22,054 nt of DNA. Origin: Verrucomicrobiota bacterium. GTDB taxonomy: Bacteria; Verrucomicrobiota; Verrucomicrobiia; Chthoniobacterales; UBA10450. The notes beneath the pieces were generated by a model. It saw nothing but the letters and a program-made list of their open reading frames with translations. It was not told the origin of the DNA and ran no database searches. The translations under genes and the position numbers were made by a program. Where the stretch lies: positions 1-22,054 of the forward strand of contig QHON01000172.1 in NCBI GenBank assembly GCA_003218815.1, written 5' to 3'. How positions within the stretch are numbered: position 1 is the stretch's first letter; each line of letters starts with the position of its first letter. Of this stretch, positions 14,925 through 22,054 are shown in pieces.

Positions 14925-15560
14925 CTACCGTTGGTCAAAACGACTCGTCTTTTTCGGAACGTCCAATGCACGCCAGAAATACCACGCGGCAACGGAGCGA
15001 TACGGCCGCCATTTCTCGCCAAACTTCATAAGCTGTTTCGGGGTGGGAAGTTTTCTGCGACCAAAAATTTTCGCGAAACCTTTGCGAACGCCGTAATCAT
15101 CGACCGGCCAAACGTCGGGCCGGCCAAGATCAAAAAGCAGAAGCATCTCGACGGTCCACCGGCCAATGCCACGAACCTCTGTCAGACGCAGGATGATCTC
15201 TTCATCGCTCATTCGAGCGATCGCGCGAGCGGATGGCACCGTACCGTCGATCGTTTTCGCGGCCAGATCCTTGACTGCCGCAATCTTACTGCGGGAAAGG
15301 CCAGCCGCACGAAAACTTTCATCGGGCGTCGCCAGAATTTTTTCCGGATCTAGATATTTCCGTCGCGGATACAGCGCGCGCACGCGACCAAAGATGGTCG
15401 CCGCTGCTTTACCGCTCAATTGCTGATAAGCGATTGATTCGGCCAGCGCGTCAAACGGGCGAATCAATGGAGCTGGTTTGATGTTGTATCGAAGTGATCG
15501 CGCGATAAGCGCCGCCACTCGAGGATCAGTGGCCGAGAGATATTGTTCAGGCAAGTTCAT
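14925..15560 (-). CDS. DNA-3-methyladenine glycosylase II-like (AlkA/HhH-GPD)
   Basis: A 211-residue HhH-GPD base-excision glycosylase that removes alkylated purines. The hairpin LTEVRGIGRWTVEMLL (126-141) is followed by PVDDYG (152-157), where Asp155 matches the catalytic Asp of AlkA. An early AIAYQQ-type segment (SIAYQQLSGKAA, 42-53) is also typical. It lacks the [4Fe-4S] Cys motif of Nth/MutY and lacks the N-terminal domain of E. coli AlkA, so it is the short form common in many bacteria. ATG 15560 is preferred; the frame stays open 13 codons upstream. It is divergent from the glycosyltransferase with a 107-nt spacer. With nth in the same window this is a second repair glycosylase. Confidence 0.93.
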   Translation of the reverse strand: MNLPEQYLSATDPRVAALIARSLRYNIKPAPLIRPFDALAESIAYQQLSGKAAATIFGRVRALYPRRKYLDPEKILATPDESFRAAGLSRSKIAAVKDLAAKTIDGTVPSARAIARMSDEEIILRLTEVRGIGRWTVEMLLLFDLGRPDVWPVDDYGVRKGFAKIFGRRKLPTPKQLMKFGEKWRPYRSVAAWYFWRALDVPKKTSRFDQR

Positions 15561-15667
15561 TGAACCGGAGTATTGGATCCAGAAAGAGCAGCTTTGCAAT
15601 ACGGCTCATCGGAACCAGGTTTGCCCGCACCACTTGAAGCAGGACTGCGAGGGCGCAAAAGTGCAGT

Positions 15668-16528
15668 GTGGGAGACACCATCGCTATTCAGGCATTCAGC
15701 AAGGCCGACACCATCCTCGCAACCTTGAACTCGGTCGTCAGATGTCGAGGCTCTGAGAATTACGATCTACTAATTCTGCAGGATGGGTGTTTTGGATCGA
15801 AGCGTACTGAGAAGTATCGCGAAGCGCGAGCTGATACGACGAGAGCAATCGAGGCTTGGGCGGTCGCCAATTGCCAGCACTTCCTCTCACTTTCTTTCCA
15901 GCAGGCAGATCAAAACCATGGTCCCTACGCTATCGCCGAGCGTGTCATCAACAAGGCCTTCGAAACGAGCAAGTCCGTCATCTTTTCAGAAGACGACGTT
16001 ATCTTTGAGGAGGACGCAATCCAGTGGTTTGAACGTGCATTGAGCCATCCCGGGTTTTTGCATCCGGCTGTGTGGGCAGTCGCCGGGGAGGCGAAATTTT
16101 TTGATGCCAAACGACACGCGCCTTCACCCAAAGAAATACGCCGAGCGCTGGATGTGGCGCGGAGCCAGAGACTAATCGATCGGTTCGTCTACTATGATTT
16201 TCTGCCATCAAGTTGCTTCGCTACCACTCGCCACAAATGGGCTGAATTCGGGAAAACGAGAGGCGCCCCAAATGGGGACCGAGACGTGAACTTGCGATGT
16301 CGTGCAGAGGGTAAAGTCTGCCTGTGGCCCGTGGTGGCGAGATGCCGCGACATTGGCATGCATCACCCGCTGGGGTACACGGTGCGCTGGACAGGCGCAA
16401 ATCACGCCACAACCAAGAATAGTTACGTTGTATCGGGCATGCTGCAAAACGCATCGGTGGAACTGATCGAGCTCGTGGAAGGAAGAGAAGCACTGCGCGA
16501 CGAGTTCATCCGCCGGTGGGATCAGTGA
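15668..16528 (+). CDS. Glycosyltransferase, GT-A fold, GNT-I/GT2-like
   Basis: A 286-residue putative glycosyltransferase. The N-terminus (IAIQAFSKADTILATLNSV) resembles the nucleotide-sugar entry strand of GT-A enzymes. A Glu-Asp-Asp metal motif occurs at 108-110 (VIFSEDDVIFEEDA), the position of the DXD, similar to the EDD of the GNT-I family. A later HHPLGYTVRW and a conserved GDRDVN region could contribute to the acceptor site. No membrane helix. The start is GTG 15668 with no well-spaced Shine-Dalgarno, so the true start is uncertain. Donor and acceptor cannot be inferred. Neighbours with envelope roles (kinase, flippase-like, PAP2) suggest a surface glycan or glycolipid. Confidence 0.75.
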   Translation: MGDTIAIQAFSKADTILATLNSVVRCRGSENYDLLILQDGCFGSKRTEKYREARADTTRAIEAWAVANCQHFLSLSFQQADQNHGPYAIAERVINKAFETSKSVIFSEDDVIFEEDAIQWFERALSHPGFLHPAVWAVAGEAKFFDAKRHAPSPKEIRRALDVARSQRLIDRFVYYDFLPSSCFATTRHKWAEFGKTRGAPNGDRDVNLRCRAEGKVCLWPVVARCRDIGMHHPLGYTVRWTGANHATTKNSYVVSGMLQNASVELIELVEGREALRDEFIRRWDQ

Positions 16529-16651
16529 GCTGCGCAGCAACGATCTCTATTTCCTGCTCCGGCCAAGACGGAGGATATACTTCCCCTCTAGCTCGCCTGG
16601 CGGATTGCATCGAAAACCTTTTGATCGCGCCACGATTTTCGATTTTGGTCA

Positions 16652-17397
16652 GTGTGTGCGGAACTCAGGACACTTAACCCGGTACTTAAAATCATCCCGC
16701 CCACGGGCAATGTCCTTCTGGTCGATCCGTGGCTGACGAATCCAGTTTTTGCGGAAGGCAAAGATGAAGTCGCAGCCCTGAAGCGGGTCGATCTGATTTT
16801 GGTCACGCATGGACATTCCGAACACATCGGAAACGCGGTCGAGATCGGAAAACGAACGCGAGCGAACCTAGTAGCGACGGATGATCCTTCAGCAGCCATG
16901 ACGGCGGTGCTCGGTTATCCGGCCGAGTTAGCCGACACGAAGACGACAGGACATTTCGGTGGCACGCTCAATCTGCTAGATCATGAGGTCGCGGTAACGT
17001 TTGTACCAGCGTGGCACGGCGCTGGAGTAGAGAAAGACGAAAATTCGCTGCCTCATTATGGCGGAAACCCTGGCGGATTGATCATTGCGATCCGCGGCGG
17101 GCCAACCCTTTATCACACGGGAGACACGGATTTGTTTTCCGATATGGCGCCGGTATCGCGATATAACAAGATCGATGTCATGTTGGTATGCGTTGGCGAT
17201 CATTTCACAATGGGGTTGAAGCGTGCGGCCGATGCGGTAAAGCTTGTTGATCCGCGAGTGGCCATTCCGATGCACTATGGGACGTTCCGGTGCTGACTGG
17301 CACTCCGGAAATGTTCGATCGCGAATTGAAACAGCGCGACGTCAAAGCCAATCTGCGCGTAATGAAAATCGGTGAAACAATTGAGCTTTCGGAATAA
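16652..17397 (+). pseudogene. UPF0173-like metallo-beta-lactamase-fold hydrolase, frameshifted
   Basis: The open frame (GTG 16652 to TGA 17296) encodes 214 residues of an MBL-fold metal-dependent hydrolase of the UPF0173 type. It has LLVDPWLTNP, VTHGHSEHIGN (metal motif, with Glu where Asp is usual), WHGAG, YHTGDTDLF, VGDHFTMG and HYGTF. The family normally continues after HYGTF with PVLTGTPE and a final strand. Those residues are encoded one frame away (17290-17394, ending in IGETIELSE, stop TAA 17395-17397). One C appears missing at about 17287-17288. The 5' end also lacks the family's usual first strand and GH motif. So this is either a decaying pseudogene or a sequence error in a real gene. 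Confidence 0.68.
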
Positions 17398-17476
17398 TCA
17401 ACTGAGAGTAAACCGATCAGCTCGCGCAAGCGACGGATACAGCCAGCCGACGTAATAAGGTCGAATTAACAAAACA

Positions 17477-18472
17477 ATGCCGAATGGGAAAAATGGGAAT
17501 GGGCTGACACTGCTGGAGCGCTTCATACCGGACGGCCTTTCCAATGCGGCAACGACGCTCGTTGACTCCTTAAAGATCAACTCGATCTCGGAGAAAGTTC
17601 GCCGTCGCCGGCGGGTGGTGATCAAGCGCCGCAATATTTACGGTGAGCAATTAGCCGATCTCGCTAATTTGTATTTTCGCATCTCGAGCATACCGATCCG
17701 TTTCTGGAGCAAGGTGGACGACTGGAGGCGCTGGGAAGCCGGCTGTTTCAAAATGCTGAACGGCGATCGGTTTCGCGTCTTTGCCTCGGGCAAGCGAACT
17801 GTTTGCGAAGAAAAGCTACCGGGAAAAAGCCTCTGGGATCATATGAATCGGGGCACACTCACGCGGCAAATGCTGGAAGCAGCTGCGCACGAAATTCGGC
17901 GTGCTCATCAGTTCTGGAACGATGAGTTTGACGGCCCGTGGTCGCACGGCGACGCGGGCATGACGAATGTCATTTACAACCAAAGGACTGGCCGAGCGCG
18001 GCTGATTGACTTTGAAATTATCCATGACAGGTCGCTCCCGGCAACGGTGCGACACGCCGATGATCTGCTCGTTTTTTTGCTCGACATCGTCGGAATAGTT
18101 CCCGGCCAACAATGGCTGCCTTTCGCACTCAGGTTTCTTAACGCTTATGATAGTTTAGATGTGATTGCCGAGTTGAAAAATCAGTTGGATCTTCCAAGTG
18201 GCACGGCGTGGATTTGGTGGGGCGTTCGCACAAGCTTCGCGAATCCGGCAAAAGTAAAACGGCGGCTGGAGAAGCTTCGAGACGTGGTCGCCAATTTGAG
18301 ACATCACCGCGCCGTTGCGGTCAAACGGGCGCGCCAGAGGCGCCGTGCCTCAATCAGTTGCCAGGAAATGAGCCCTGGAATGCCAAGAGCGAGTTCGCGT
18401 ACTCTTGCGATTAGTGACAAGGCAAAAGCTGCGTCTCCAGGAATGCCAAGAAGATTGCCGACGAAAAGATAA
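17477..18472 (+). CDS. Kinase-fold phosphotransferase (LPS-kinase/APH-like)
   Basis: A 331-residue protein with the core of a protein-kinase-like phosphotransferase, as in lipopolysaccharide or aminoglycoside kinases. A possible ATP-site Lys50 lies in VVIKRR. The catalytic loop is HGDAGMTN (157-164, Asp159 and Asn164) and the metal motif is Asp178-Phe-Glu (IDFE). A HADDLLVFLLDIVG segment follows (193-206). Start ATG 17477. Residues from about 276 to the end are Arg/Ser/Pro-rich, contain SPGMPR twice, and are read antisense through the convergent flippase-like gene. The true functional C-terminus may be near 276. With the flippase-like and PAP2 neighbours a role in phosphorylating an envelope lipid or sugar is plausible but unproven. 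Confidence 0.72.
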   Translation: MPNGKNGNGLTLLERFIPDGLSNAATTLVDSLKINSISEKVRRRRRVVIKRRNIYGEQLADLANLYFRISSIPIRFWSKVDDWRRWEAGCFKMLNGDRFRVFASGKRTVCEEKLPGKSLWDHMNRGTLTRQMLEAAAHEIRRAHQFWNDEFDGPWSHGDAGMTNVIYNQRTGRARLIDFEIIHDRSLPATVRHADDLLVFLLDIVGIVPGQQWLPFALRFLNAYDSLDVIAELKNQLDLPSGTAWIWWGVRTSFANPAKVKRRLEKLRDVVANLRHHRAVAVKRARQRRRASISCQEMSPGMPRASSRTLAISDKAKAASPGMPRRLPTKR

Positions 18473-19314
18473 CCGCCTTCCTGCACTCCTAACGCGCCCG
18501 GAACGGGAAACATCGCCGAGCGAATCGTCAAAATAACGCTTTGAAGAATGAGCGCGTTAATCCAGGTCGCGTGCTGACCGATTGCGTGAAGAGCGATCCA
18601 GATTTCCCCCGAGCCAAGCACAAGCGAAACAGTCGTCCACAAACAGCATCCTACGACACCGCCTCGGCGCGCGTACAATTTTCGAACTGTTCGGTCCAGA
18701 GTGTCGCCGCTTTGCCCGAGCGAATGCCATTCCGGCGAATTAGCCAACTTTGAGATGATCACTCCGATGAAACGAAACATTCCCAGTCGCTGGACAACAT
18801 AGAACCCGACAACGGCAACGATCCCGATCAGCGCTCCAACCAGGGTGGGACCGACAAAGGTTTTGTGTCCGGTTATACTGACAATCAGGCCTAAGCCAAG
18901 CAGCGTAAAAGCGATCTGTACGAAAACCCCCAGCGTAATGTCCGCGAGCACACTTGCCGCCGCGAGCGGCAGGGGCGTGCCGTTAATCGCCGCCAACCGC
19001 GCACGCACGATGTCCCCGCCAACTGCGGCGGAAGGCACAAGTGTGCTGACCGATTCACCTACCCAGCGCATCCAAAGCAGTTGCCGCAGCGCGGGACGTT
19101 CGGCCTTTGGAAAAAGGACCCACCATGCAAGCGCGTCGAGAAATACTGGGACTGCGAAATGGAAAGCTACGACTGCGGCAATGGCCCAACCTGCAGCAGC
19201 GAAGGCTGCGCCGACTTGTGGCAGCCCTTGCCGGATGAGCAGGATCGTGAAGAGCGCCGCTCCGGCAAGGCCAAACAACCATACGGTCACGTGTATTTTG
19301 CCCAATGCTTTCAT
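18304..19314 (-). CDS. Flippase-like LPG-synthase transmembrane family protein (HpnL-like)
   Basis: A 336-residue polytopic membrane protein with about seven to eight helices, of the lysylphosphatidylglycerol-synthase transmembrane/UPF0104 superfamily. Diagnostic segments are WVGESVSTLVPSAAVGGD (84-101) followed by RARL, and a C-terminal FPVPGALGVQEGGYL. These match the HpnL branch, a family linked to hopanoid lipid export or synthesis in other bacteria; whether hopanoid genes occur here is not visible. Start ATG 19314 is clear. The 3' end overlaps the convergent kinase ORF by 169 nt; the overlapped part still encodes conserved-looking membrane sequence (ALGIPGLISW), so this frame is the constrained one. 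PAP2 lies 82 nt upstream on the same strand. Confidence 0.82.
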   Translation of the reverse strand: MKALGKIHVTVWLFGLAGAALFTILLIRQGLPQVGAAFAAAGWAIAAVVAFHFAVPVFLDALAWWVLFPKAERPALRQLLWMRWVGESVSTLVPSAAVGGDIVRARLAAINGTPLPLAAASVLADITLGVFVQIAFTLLGLGLIVSITGHKTFVGPTLVGALIGIVAVVGFYVVQRLGMFRFIGVIISKLANSPEWHSLGQSGDTLDRTVRKLYARRGGVVGCCLWTTVSLVLGSGEIWIALHAIGQHATWINALILQSVILTIRSAMFPVPGALGVQEGGYLFVGNLLGIPGDAAFALSLIARVRELALGIPGLISWQLIEARRLWRARLTATAR

Positions 19315-19396
19315 CCGTTCTCCGAGACAATTCGGGCGCGCGTGAGAAGTTGCGCCTATCCTAAACGCGAGCAGATCTACGCTGAACAGCGTCCGA

Positions 19397-20107
19397 TCAG
19401 CTCAGGAGACTTTGCGCAGGCGGTCCTGTCTCTTCGACGCGCACCAAGGCAGGTTCGCTAACAAGGGGCGCTCCAGGGGTCAGGACTACGCTTCGTCGCA
19501 TCGGCTTGCCGACAAATAAACAAAACGCCAACCAGAGAACGCCGAACACGATTGCTGCCAACACGTCCGTCAAAAAATGCGCCCCCAACGCGATGCGGCT
19601 GAATCCGACCAAGGCGATCAGCAATACCGCGCTAGCAACTGTCAGCCTCCGCCAGTGTCGCGCCTTCATTGCCGGCAGGATGAAAAGAGCGAGCTGCCCG
19701 TAAAGCAAAGTGGCTCCGATGGTATGGCCGCTGGCAAAACTGTAGCCCGACCAATCGACGAACGGCCCGTCAACAAATGGACGATGTCGATGGACGAACT
19801 GCTTGAGCAGCTCGTTGAGCAGCATCCCGCCCGGCACAGCGACAATCAATGTGACCAGCGACGGCCACCATTTTTTCCAGACAAAAAACAACACCGCGCA
19901 GAATAGGACAGCTCCAATCCACTCGCTTGAACCGAACTCGGTAAAAGCTCGCAGCACGCTGACAAACGCGCGCGTCAGGTGCGCGTGGAACCATCCCGCA
20001 ACTTCATGATCGGGCCCGGCAAGGGGGTTGACCATGGCGAAGGCCACGTAATTCTGGGGGAGAATGAGGGGGTTTGTCACAAAAAAGCCAGTGAACCTAG
20101 TGCCCAT
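19397..20107 (-). CDS. PAP2-family phosphatase
   Basis: A 236-residue membrane phosphatase of the PAP2 superfamily, which dephosphorylates lipid phosphates such as phosphatidic acid or undecaprenyl pyrophosphate. All three motifs are present: Lys102-x6-Arg109-Pro110, Ser126-Gly127-His128 in YSFASGHT, and Ser170-Arg171-x3-Gly175-x-His177-x3-Asp181. His128 and His177 are the catalytic pair. Five to six helices are visible. ATG 20107 has an AGGTG sequence 6 nt upstream; an alternative ATG is at 20035. The gene is upstream of the HpnL-like gene (82-nt gap), suggesting lipid-carrier handling with it. The tail after residue 200 is Pro-rich and unrecognised. Confidence 0.93.
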   Translation of the reverse strand: MGTRFTGFFVTNPLILPQNYVAFAMVNPLAGPDHEVAGWFHAHLTRAFVSVLRAFTEFGSSEWIGAVLFCAVLFFVWKKWWPSLVTLIVAVPGGMLLNELLKQFVHRHRPFVDGPFVDWSGYSFASGHTIGATLLYGQLALFILPAMKARHWRRLTVASAVLLIALVGFSRIALGAHFLTDVLAAIVFGVLWLAFCLFVGKPMRRSVVLTPGAPLVSEPALVRVEETGPPAQSLLS

Positions 20108-20259
20108 CTAACACCTGTCAAACGGGAAAACATTTCAAATCCCCAAATCGGTAGATCGGCCAATGAAGCGCTGAACCTGGGTAAAGTGGTCGACTCCGGC
20201 TCATGGGCGCACGCGACCAGCAGGGCTAAAGAGAGCAGCATCAACATGGGAGAGTTCAC
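20077..20259 (-). CDS. Possible small lipoprotein ORF
   Basis: A 60-codon ORF beginning GTG at 20259 (or ATG 20247). Residues 5-17 are hydrophobic and end in a lipobox-like Leu-Val-Ala-Cys (14-17), followed by a short polar stretch. No domain is recognised. It overlaps the start of the PAP2 gene by 31 nt on the same strand and has only a weak ribosome-binding site. It could be a real small lipoprotein translationally linked to PAP2, or a chance frame in a 352-nt spacer (20108-20459). The rest of the spacer shows only a near-perfect short hairpin at 20401-20419 upstream of the barrel gene. Confidence 0.35.
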   Translation of the reverse strand: MNSPMLMLLSLALLVACAHEPESTTLPRFSASLADLPIWGFEMFSRLTGVRWALGSLAFL

Positions 20260-20459
20260 AATCCGAATTTCGACCTAACGAGCTCATGACAAGCCGGGGC
20301 TCTGGCAGGAAAAAGCGGCTGCAGAATTCGAGCAACGGTTGAAAAAACGCAGCGACGCGCCTCGCAGTTCTTTCGAATTATGTCTTGCCAGAATATTTTC
20401 AATCCGATACATCGGGATTAGATCGCTCATCCGATTCAACATCGACTGCACCTTAACCT

Positions 20460-21365
20460 ATGAAAAACATACGACTGTTCTTTATCAGCCTGTTTCTCAG
20501 TGCCGCCGCCTCAGCTGTCGCAGGCACACCAACTTTCGAGGCCCAACCCGCGCCCACACCAGCGGAAGAAAATCACCTTAATCTGTTCGATTATGAGATG
20601 GACTACACGTTTAGCAGCAATTTCTACGACGTCCACGGCGATTTTGGTAACGGCACCTCGCTCTATAATGATTTTAGTTACTCGCATCGCTTCCTCGTCA
20701 CCGGTAAGTGGTATTTCCGGGCAGGAGTTGAATACGAGCGATTTGATTTCGGTGGCACCGATAATGGTTTGCCCGATCATCTCCAAACCGCGCACGCTCT
20801 ACTGGCGTTTGAATATGTGGTACACGATCATGCCGGCGCGGGTATCGAGATTGATCCAGGAGTCTATTTCCAAAATAACCCCGACAATGCGTTCGATATA
20901 CCAGCCAAGGCGTTCGTCACGTTTCCGCTAAAGAAAGACAAAATCTTTGCCGTGGTTGGCGTGGGCTTCGCGCTTAACCAGACTCCTATAGTTGCTCCCG
21001 GCGGTGGCATCATCTGGCTCTTCACCGATCACTTGCGTCTGGAAGGCGTCTTCCCAAAACCTGCTTTGGTTTATAATCCCAGTGATGATTGGGAATTTCG
21101 CATCTTTGGAAATTTGTTTTACGAAAGTTATCGCACCGAGGATGTCATAACGCCAGAAAGGAAGCTGCAAGTACACGACGCATGGGTTCAATACAGCGAG
21201 GACCGTGTCGGCGCACAGGTGAGTTACTCGGGCTTCAAGCCGTTTGAGATCACGCTCGGCGGCGGCTGCACGGTTAGACGCGACTTCGATTTCTTTCGGG
21301 CTGAAGCGAGTGCCAAAACGAGGCCTGCCCCCTTTGTCAAGTTCGAGGTCGAAGCGAAATTTTAA
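20460..21365 (+). CDS. Small outer-membrane beta-barrel protein
   Basis: A 301-residue secreted protein. Residues 1-22 form a Sec signal peptide (Lys-Asn-Ile-Arg, hydrophobic core, SAAASAVAG with cleavage near 21-22). The mature part alternates polar and aromatic residues in amphipathic strands (for example YSHRFLVTGKWYFRAGVEYERF) and ends in Glu-Ala-Lys-Phe, the C-terminal aromatic used by the BAM machinery. Composition and layout resemble the DUF6268-type uncharacterised barrels, but I could not confirm the family. Start ATG 20460. The stop shares the palindromic TTAA (21362-21365) with the stop of the convergent SCP2 gene. Confidence 0.75.
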   Translation: MKNIRLFFISLFLSAAASAVAGTPTFEAQPAPTPAEENHLNLFDYEMDYTFSSNFYDVHGDFGNGTSLYNDFSYSHRFLVTGKWYFRAGVEYERFDFGGTDNGLPDHLQTAHALLAFEYVVHDHAGAGIEIDPGVYFQNNPDNAFDIPAKAFVTFPLKKDKIFAVVGVGFALNQTPIVAPGGGIIWLFTDHLRLEGVFPKPALVYNPSDDWEFRIFGNLFYESYRTEDVITPERKLQVHDAWVQYSEDRVGAQVSYSGFKPFEITLGGGCTVRRDFDFFRAEASAKTRPAPFVKFEVEAKF

Positions 21366-21772
21366 GGGAAGATTTCGTCGAGCTTTCGCGCGACTGATTG
21401 CGGGCCGCGAACTTTCAGGCGGCCGGTCATATAGGCCCACGTGCCCTTAAGTTTTCCATTCGACATCGCAACCCAATCGTTGTCGCTGGTAACGAACGTG
21501 ACGCTCGGATTGTCGATCTTTCCCTTTCCCATTTTGTAGGTCCCGTCGTTCACGTCGATCCACCACTCACCGCCGTTCGGGCCGCTAAGCTCCCATTGAT
21601 AACGCGCATGCACTCCCTTTGCCTTGTCGGCCTTGAAGCTCTCGCGCATTGAATCGAACACCTGCTGCGGTGTCGAGGTCTCGGCCTCGTTTGACGCTGC
21701 GCTCGCCGCACATAACGAGAAGGCCGCGGCGATTAACGTCGTTAAGCAGAGATTCAGGCCTTTCGTTTTCAT
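21362..21772 (-). CDS. Secreted SCP2-like sterol-binding-domain protein
   Basis: A 136-residue protein with an N-terminal signal peptide (about residues 1-26: KTK, then a hydrophobic core ending CAASAAS) followed by an SCP2-like domain. The domain shows TPQQVFDSMRESF near its start, WELSGPNGGEWWIDV, then VTFVTSDNDWVAMSNGKLKGTWAYMTGRLKVRGP, the lipid-pocket segment, and ends LDEIFP. SCP2 folds bind lipids or acyl-CoA; most are intracellular, so a secreted, probably periplasmic form suggests carriage of an envelope lipid (inference). ATG 21772 follows an in-frame GTG (21775); a GAGGAGA sequence lies a little too far upstream (about 15 nt). Stops of this gene and the barrel gene overlap. Confidence 0.85.
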   Translation of the reverse strand: MKTKGLNLCLTTLIAAAFSLCAASAASNEAETSTPQQVFDSMRESFKADKAKGVHARYQWELSGPNGGEWWIDVNDGTYKMGKGKIDNPSVTFVTSDNDWVAMSNGKLKGTWAYMTGRLKVRGPQSVARKLDEIFP

Positions 21773-21812
21773 CACATTAGTGGATCGGTCTCCTCGCCTA
21801 AATTGGTTGTAA

Positions 21813-22054
21813 TTAGTACAGATCTTTCCGCCGATGTGCGAAGACGGCCATGCGATTTCGAACGGACTTGATCACGTCCTCTGAAATCTCAGCCTGGATA
21901 AGCTCTTCGCGATCAATCGACGCAGCCGCTACGATCGCACCGGACGGATCGATAATCGCGGATGTCCCGCAGAAAGTAACTCCGTCATCTGTCCCGACTC
22001 GATTCGCGAGAATGAGATAGCTTTGGTTTTCAATCGCACGAGCCAGCGCGAGAA
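21813..22054 (-). CDS. Carbon-nitrogen hydrolase (nitrilase superfamily), 3' part
   Basis: The window ends inside this gene; only the last ~80 codons are present (stop TAA at 21813-21815). The visible part matches the end of nitrilase/omega-amidase-type proteins. It starts LALARAIENQSYLILANRVG, then has FCGTSAIIDPSGAIVAA, and finishes with RNRMAVFAHRRKDLY, the typical C-terminal RRxDLY. The catalytic Glu-Lys-Cys residues lie upstream outside the window, so activity and substrate (amide, nitrile or carbamoyl) cannot be judged. It is on the same strand as the SCP2 gene, 40 nt apart. Confidence 0.88.
   Translation of the reverse strand, partial: LALARAIENQSYLILANRVGTDDGVTFCGTSAIIDPSGAIVAAASIDREELIQAEISEDVIKSVRNRMAVFAHRRKDLY

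Overview
This 22,054-base window reads as an ordinary chromosomal segment of a mid-to-high-GC, Gram-negative-type bacterium. The gene repertoire suggests Verrucomicrobiota, probably a soil Spartobacteria/Chthoniobacterales-like lineage: a GYF/DUF4339-YIP1 protein next to a DUF2752 protein, a secreted SCP2 protein beside a small outer-membrane beta-barrel, an RRM protein with an Arg-rich tail, and many short convergent genes. The taxonomic call is inference. No rRNA, tRNA, CRISPR array, insertion sequence, integrase or phage gene was seen.

Layout, left half. acpP (24-272, +) ends in a strong terminator and is followed by an MscS-type channel (371-1489, +). A two-component pair lies on the minus strand: a membrane histidine kinase (2207-3376) upstream of a stand-alone receiver protein (1665-2066). 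Divergent from it are a FemAB/BioF2-type GNAT protein (3548-4711, +) and two half-size EamA/ArnE-ArnF-like membrane proteins joined by a 4-nt GTGA overlap (4775-5520, +). A divergent arginase-fold protein (5509-6354, -) converges on these. After a 270-nt divergent spacer comes a low-affinity iron permease-like protein (6625-7089, +).

Central block, minus strand. miaA-hflX (ATGA overlap) is followed by nth (10215 down to 7187), a tRNA-modification, ribosome-GTPase and DNA-repair group. Upstream are an RRM RNA-binding protein with its own terminator (10378-10875), a sugar-nucleotide epimerase plus sulfotransferase pair (13268 down to 11278), the GYF-YIP1 and DUF2752 pair (14801 down to 13462), and an AlkA-type DNA glycosylase (14925-15560).

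Right half. On the plus strand are a GNT-I/GT2-like glycosyltransferase (15668-16528), a frameshifted UPF0173 metallo-beta-lactamase-fold hydrolase (16652-17397) and a kinase-fold protein (17477-18472). The kinase ORF runs 169 nt into the convergent HpnL-like flippase-family gene (18304-19314, -). Next are a PAP2 phosphatase (19397-20107, -), a possible 60-aa lipoprotein ORF, a small outer-membrane barrel (20460-21365, +), a secreted SCP2 protein (21362-21772, -) and the 3' end of a nitrilase-family gene (21813 to the window edge, -).

Functionally the window mixes housekeeping genes with envelope functions: sulfated or epimerised glycan, kinase/flippase/PAP2 lipid handling, and split EamA transporters. 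I see no strong case for a wholly new system. The most useful second looks are the damaged UPF0173 gene, the 169-nt convergent overlap, a hairpin-forming repeat placed 1-2 nt after two unrelated stop codons, the arginase-fold protein with all metal ligands, and the Arg-rich RRM protein.
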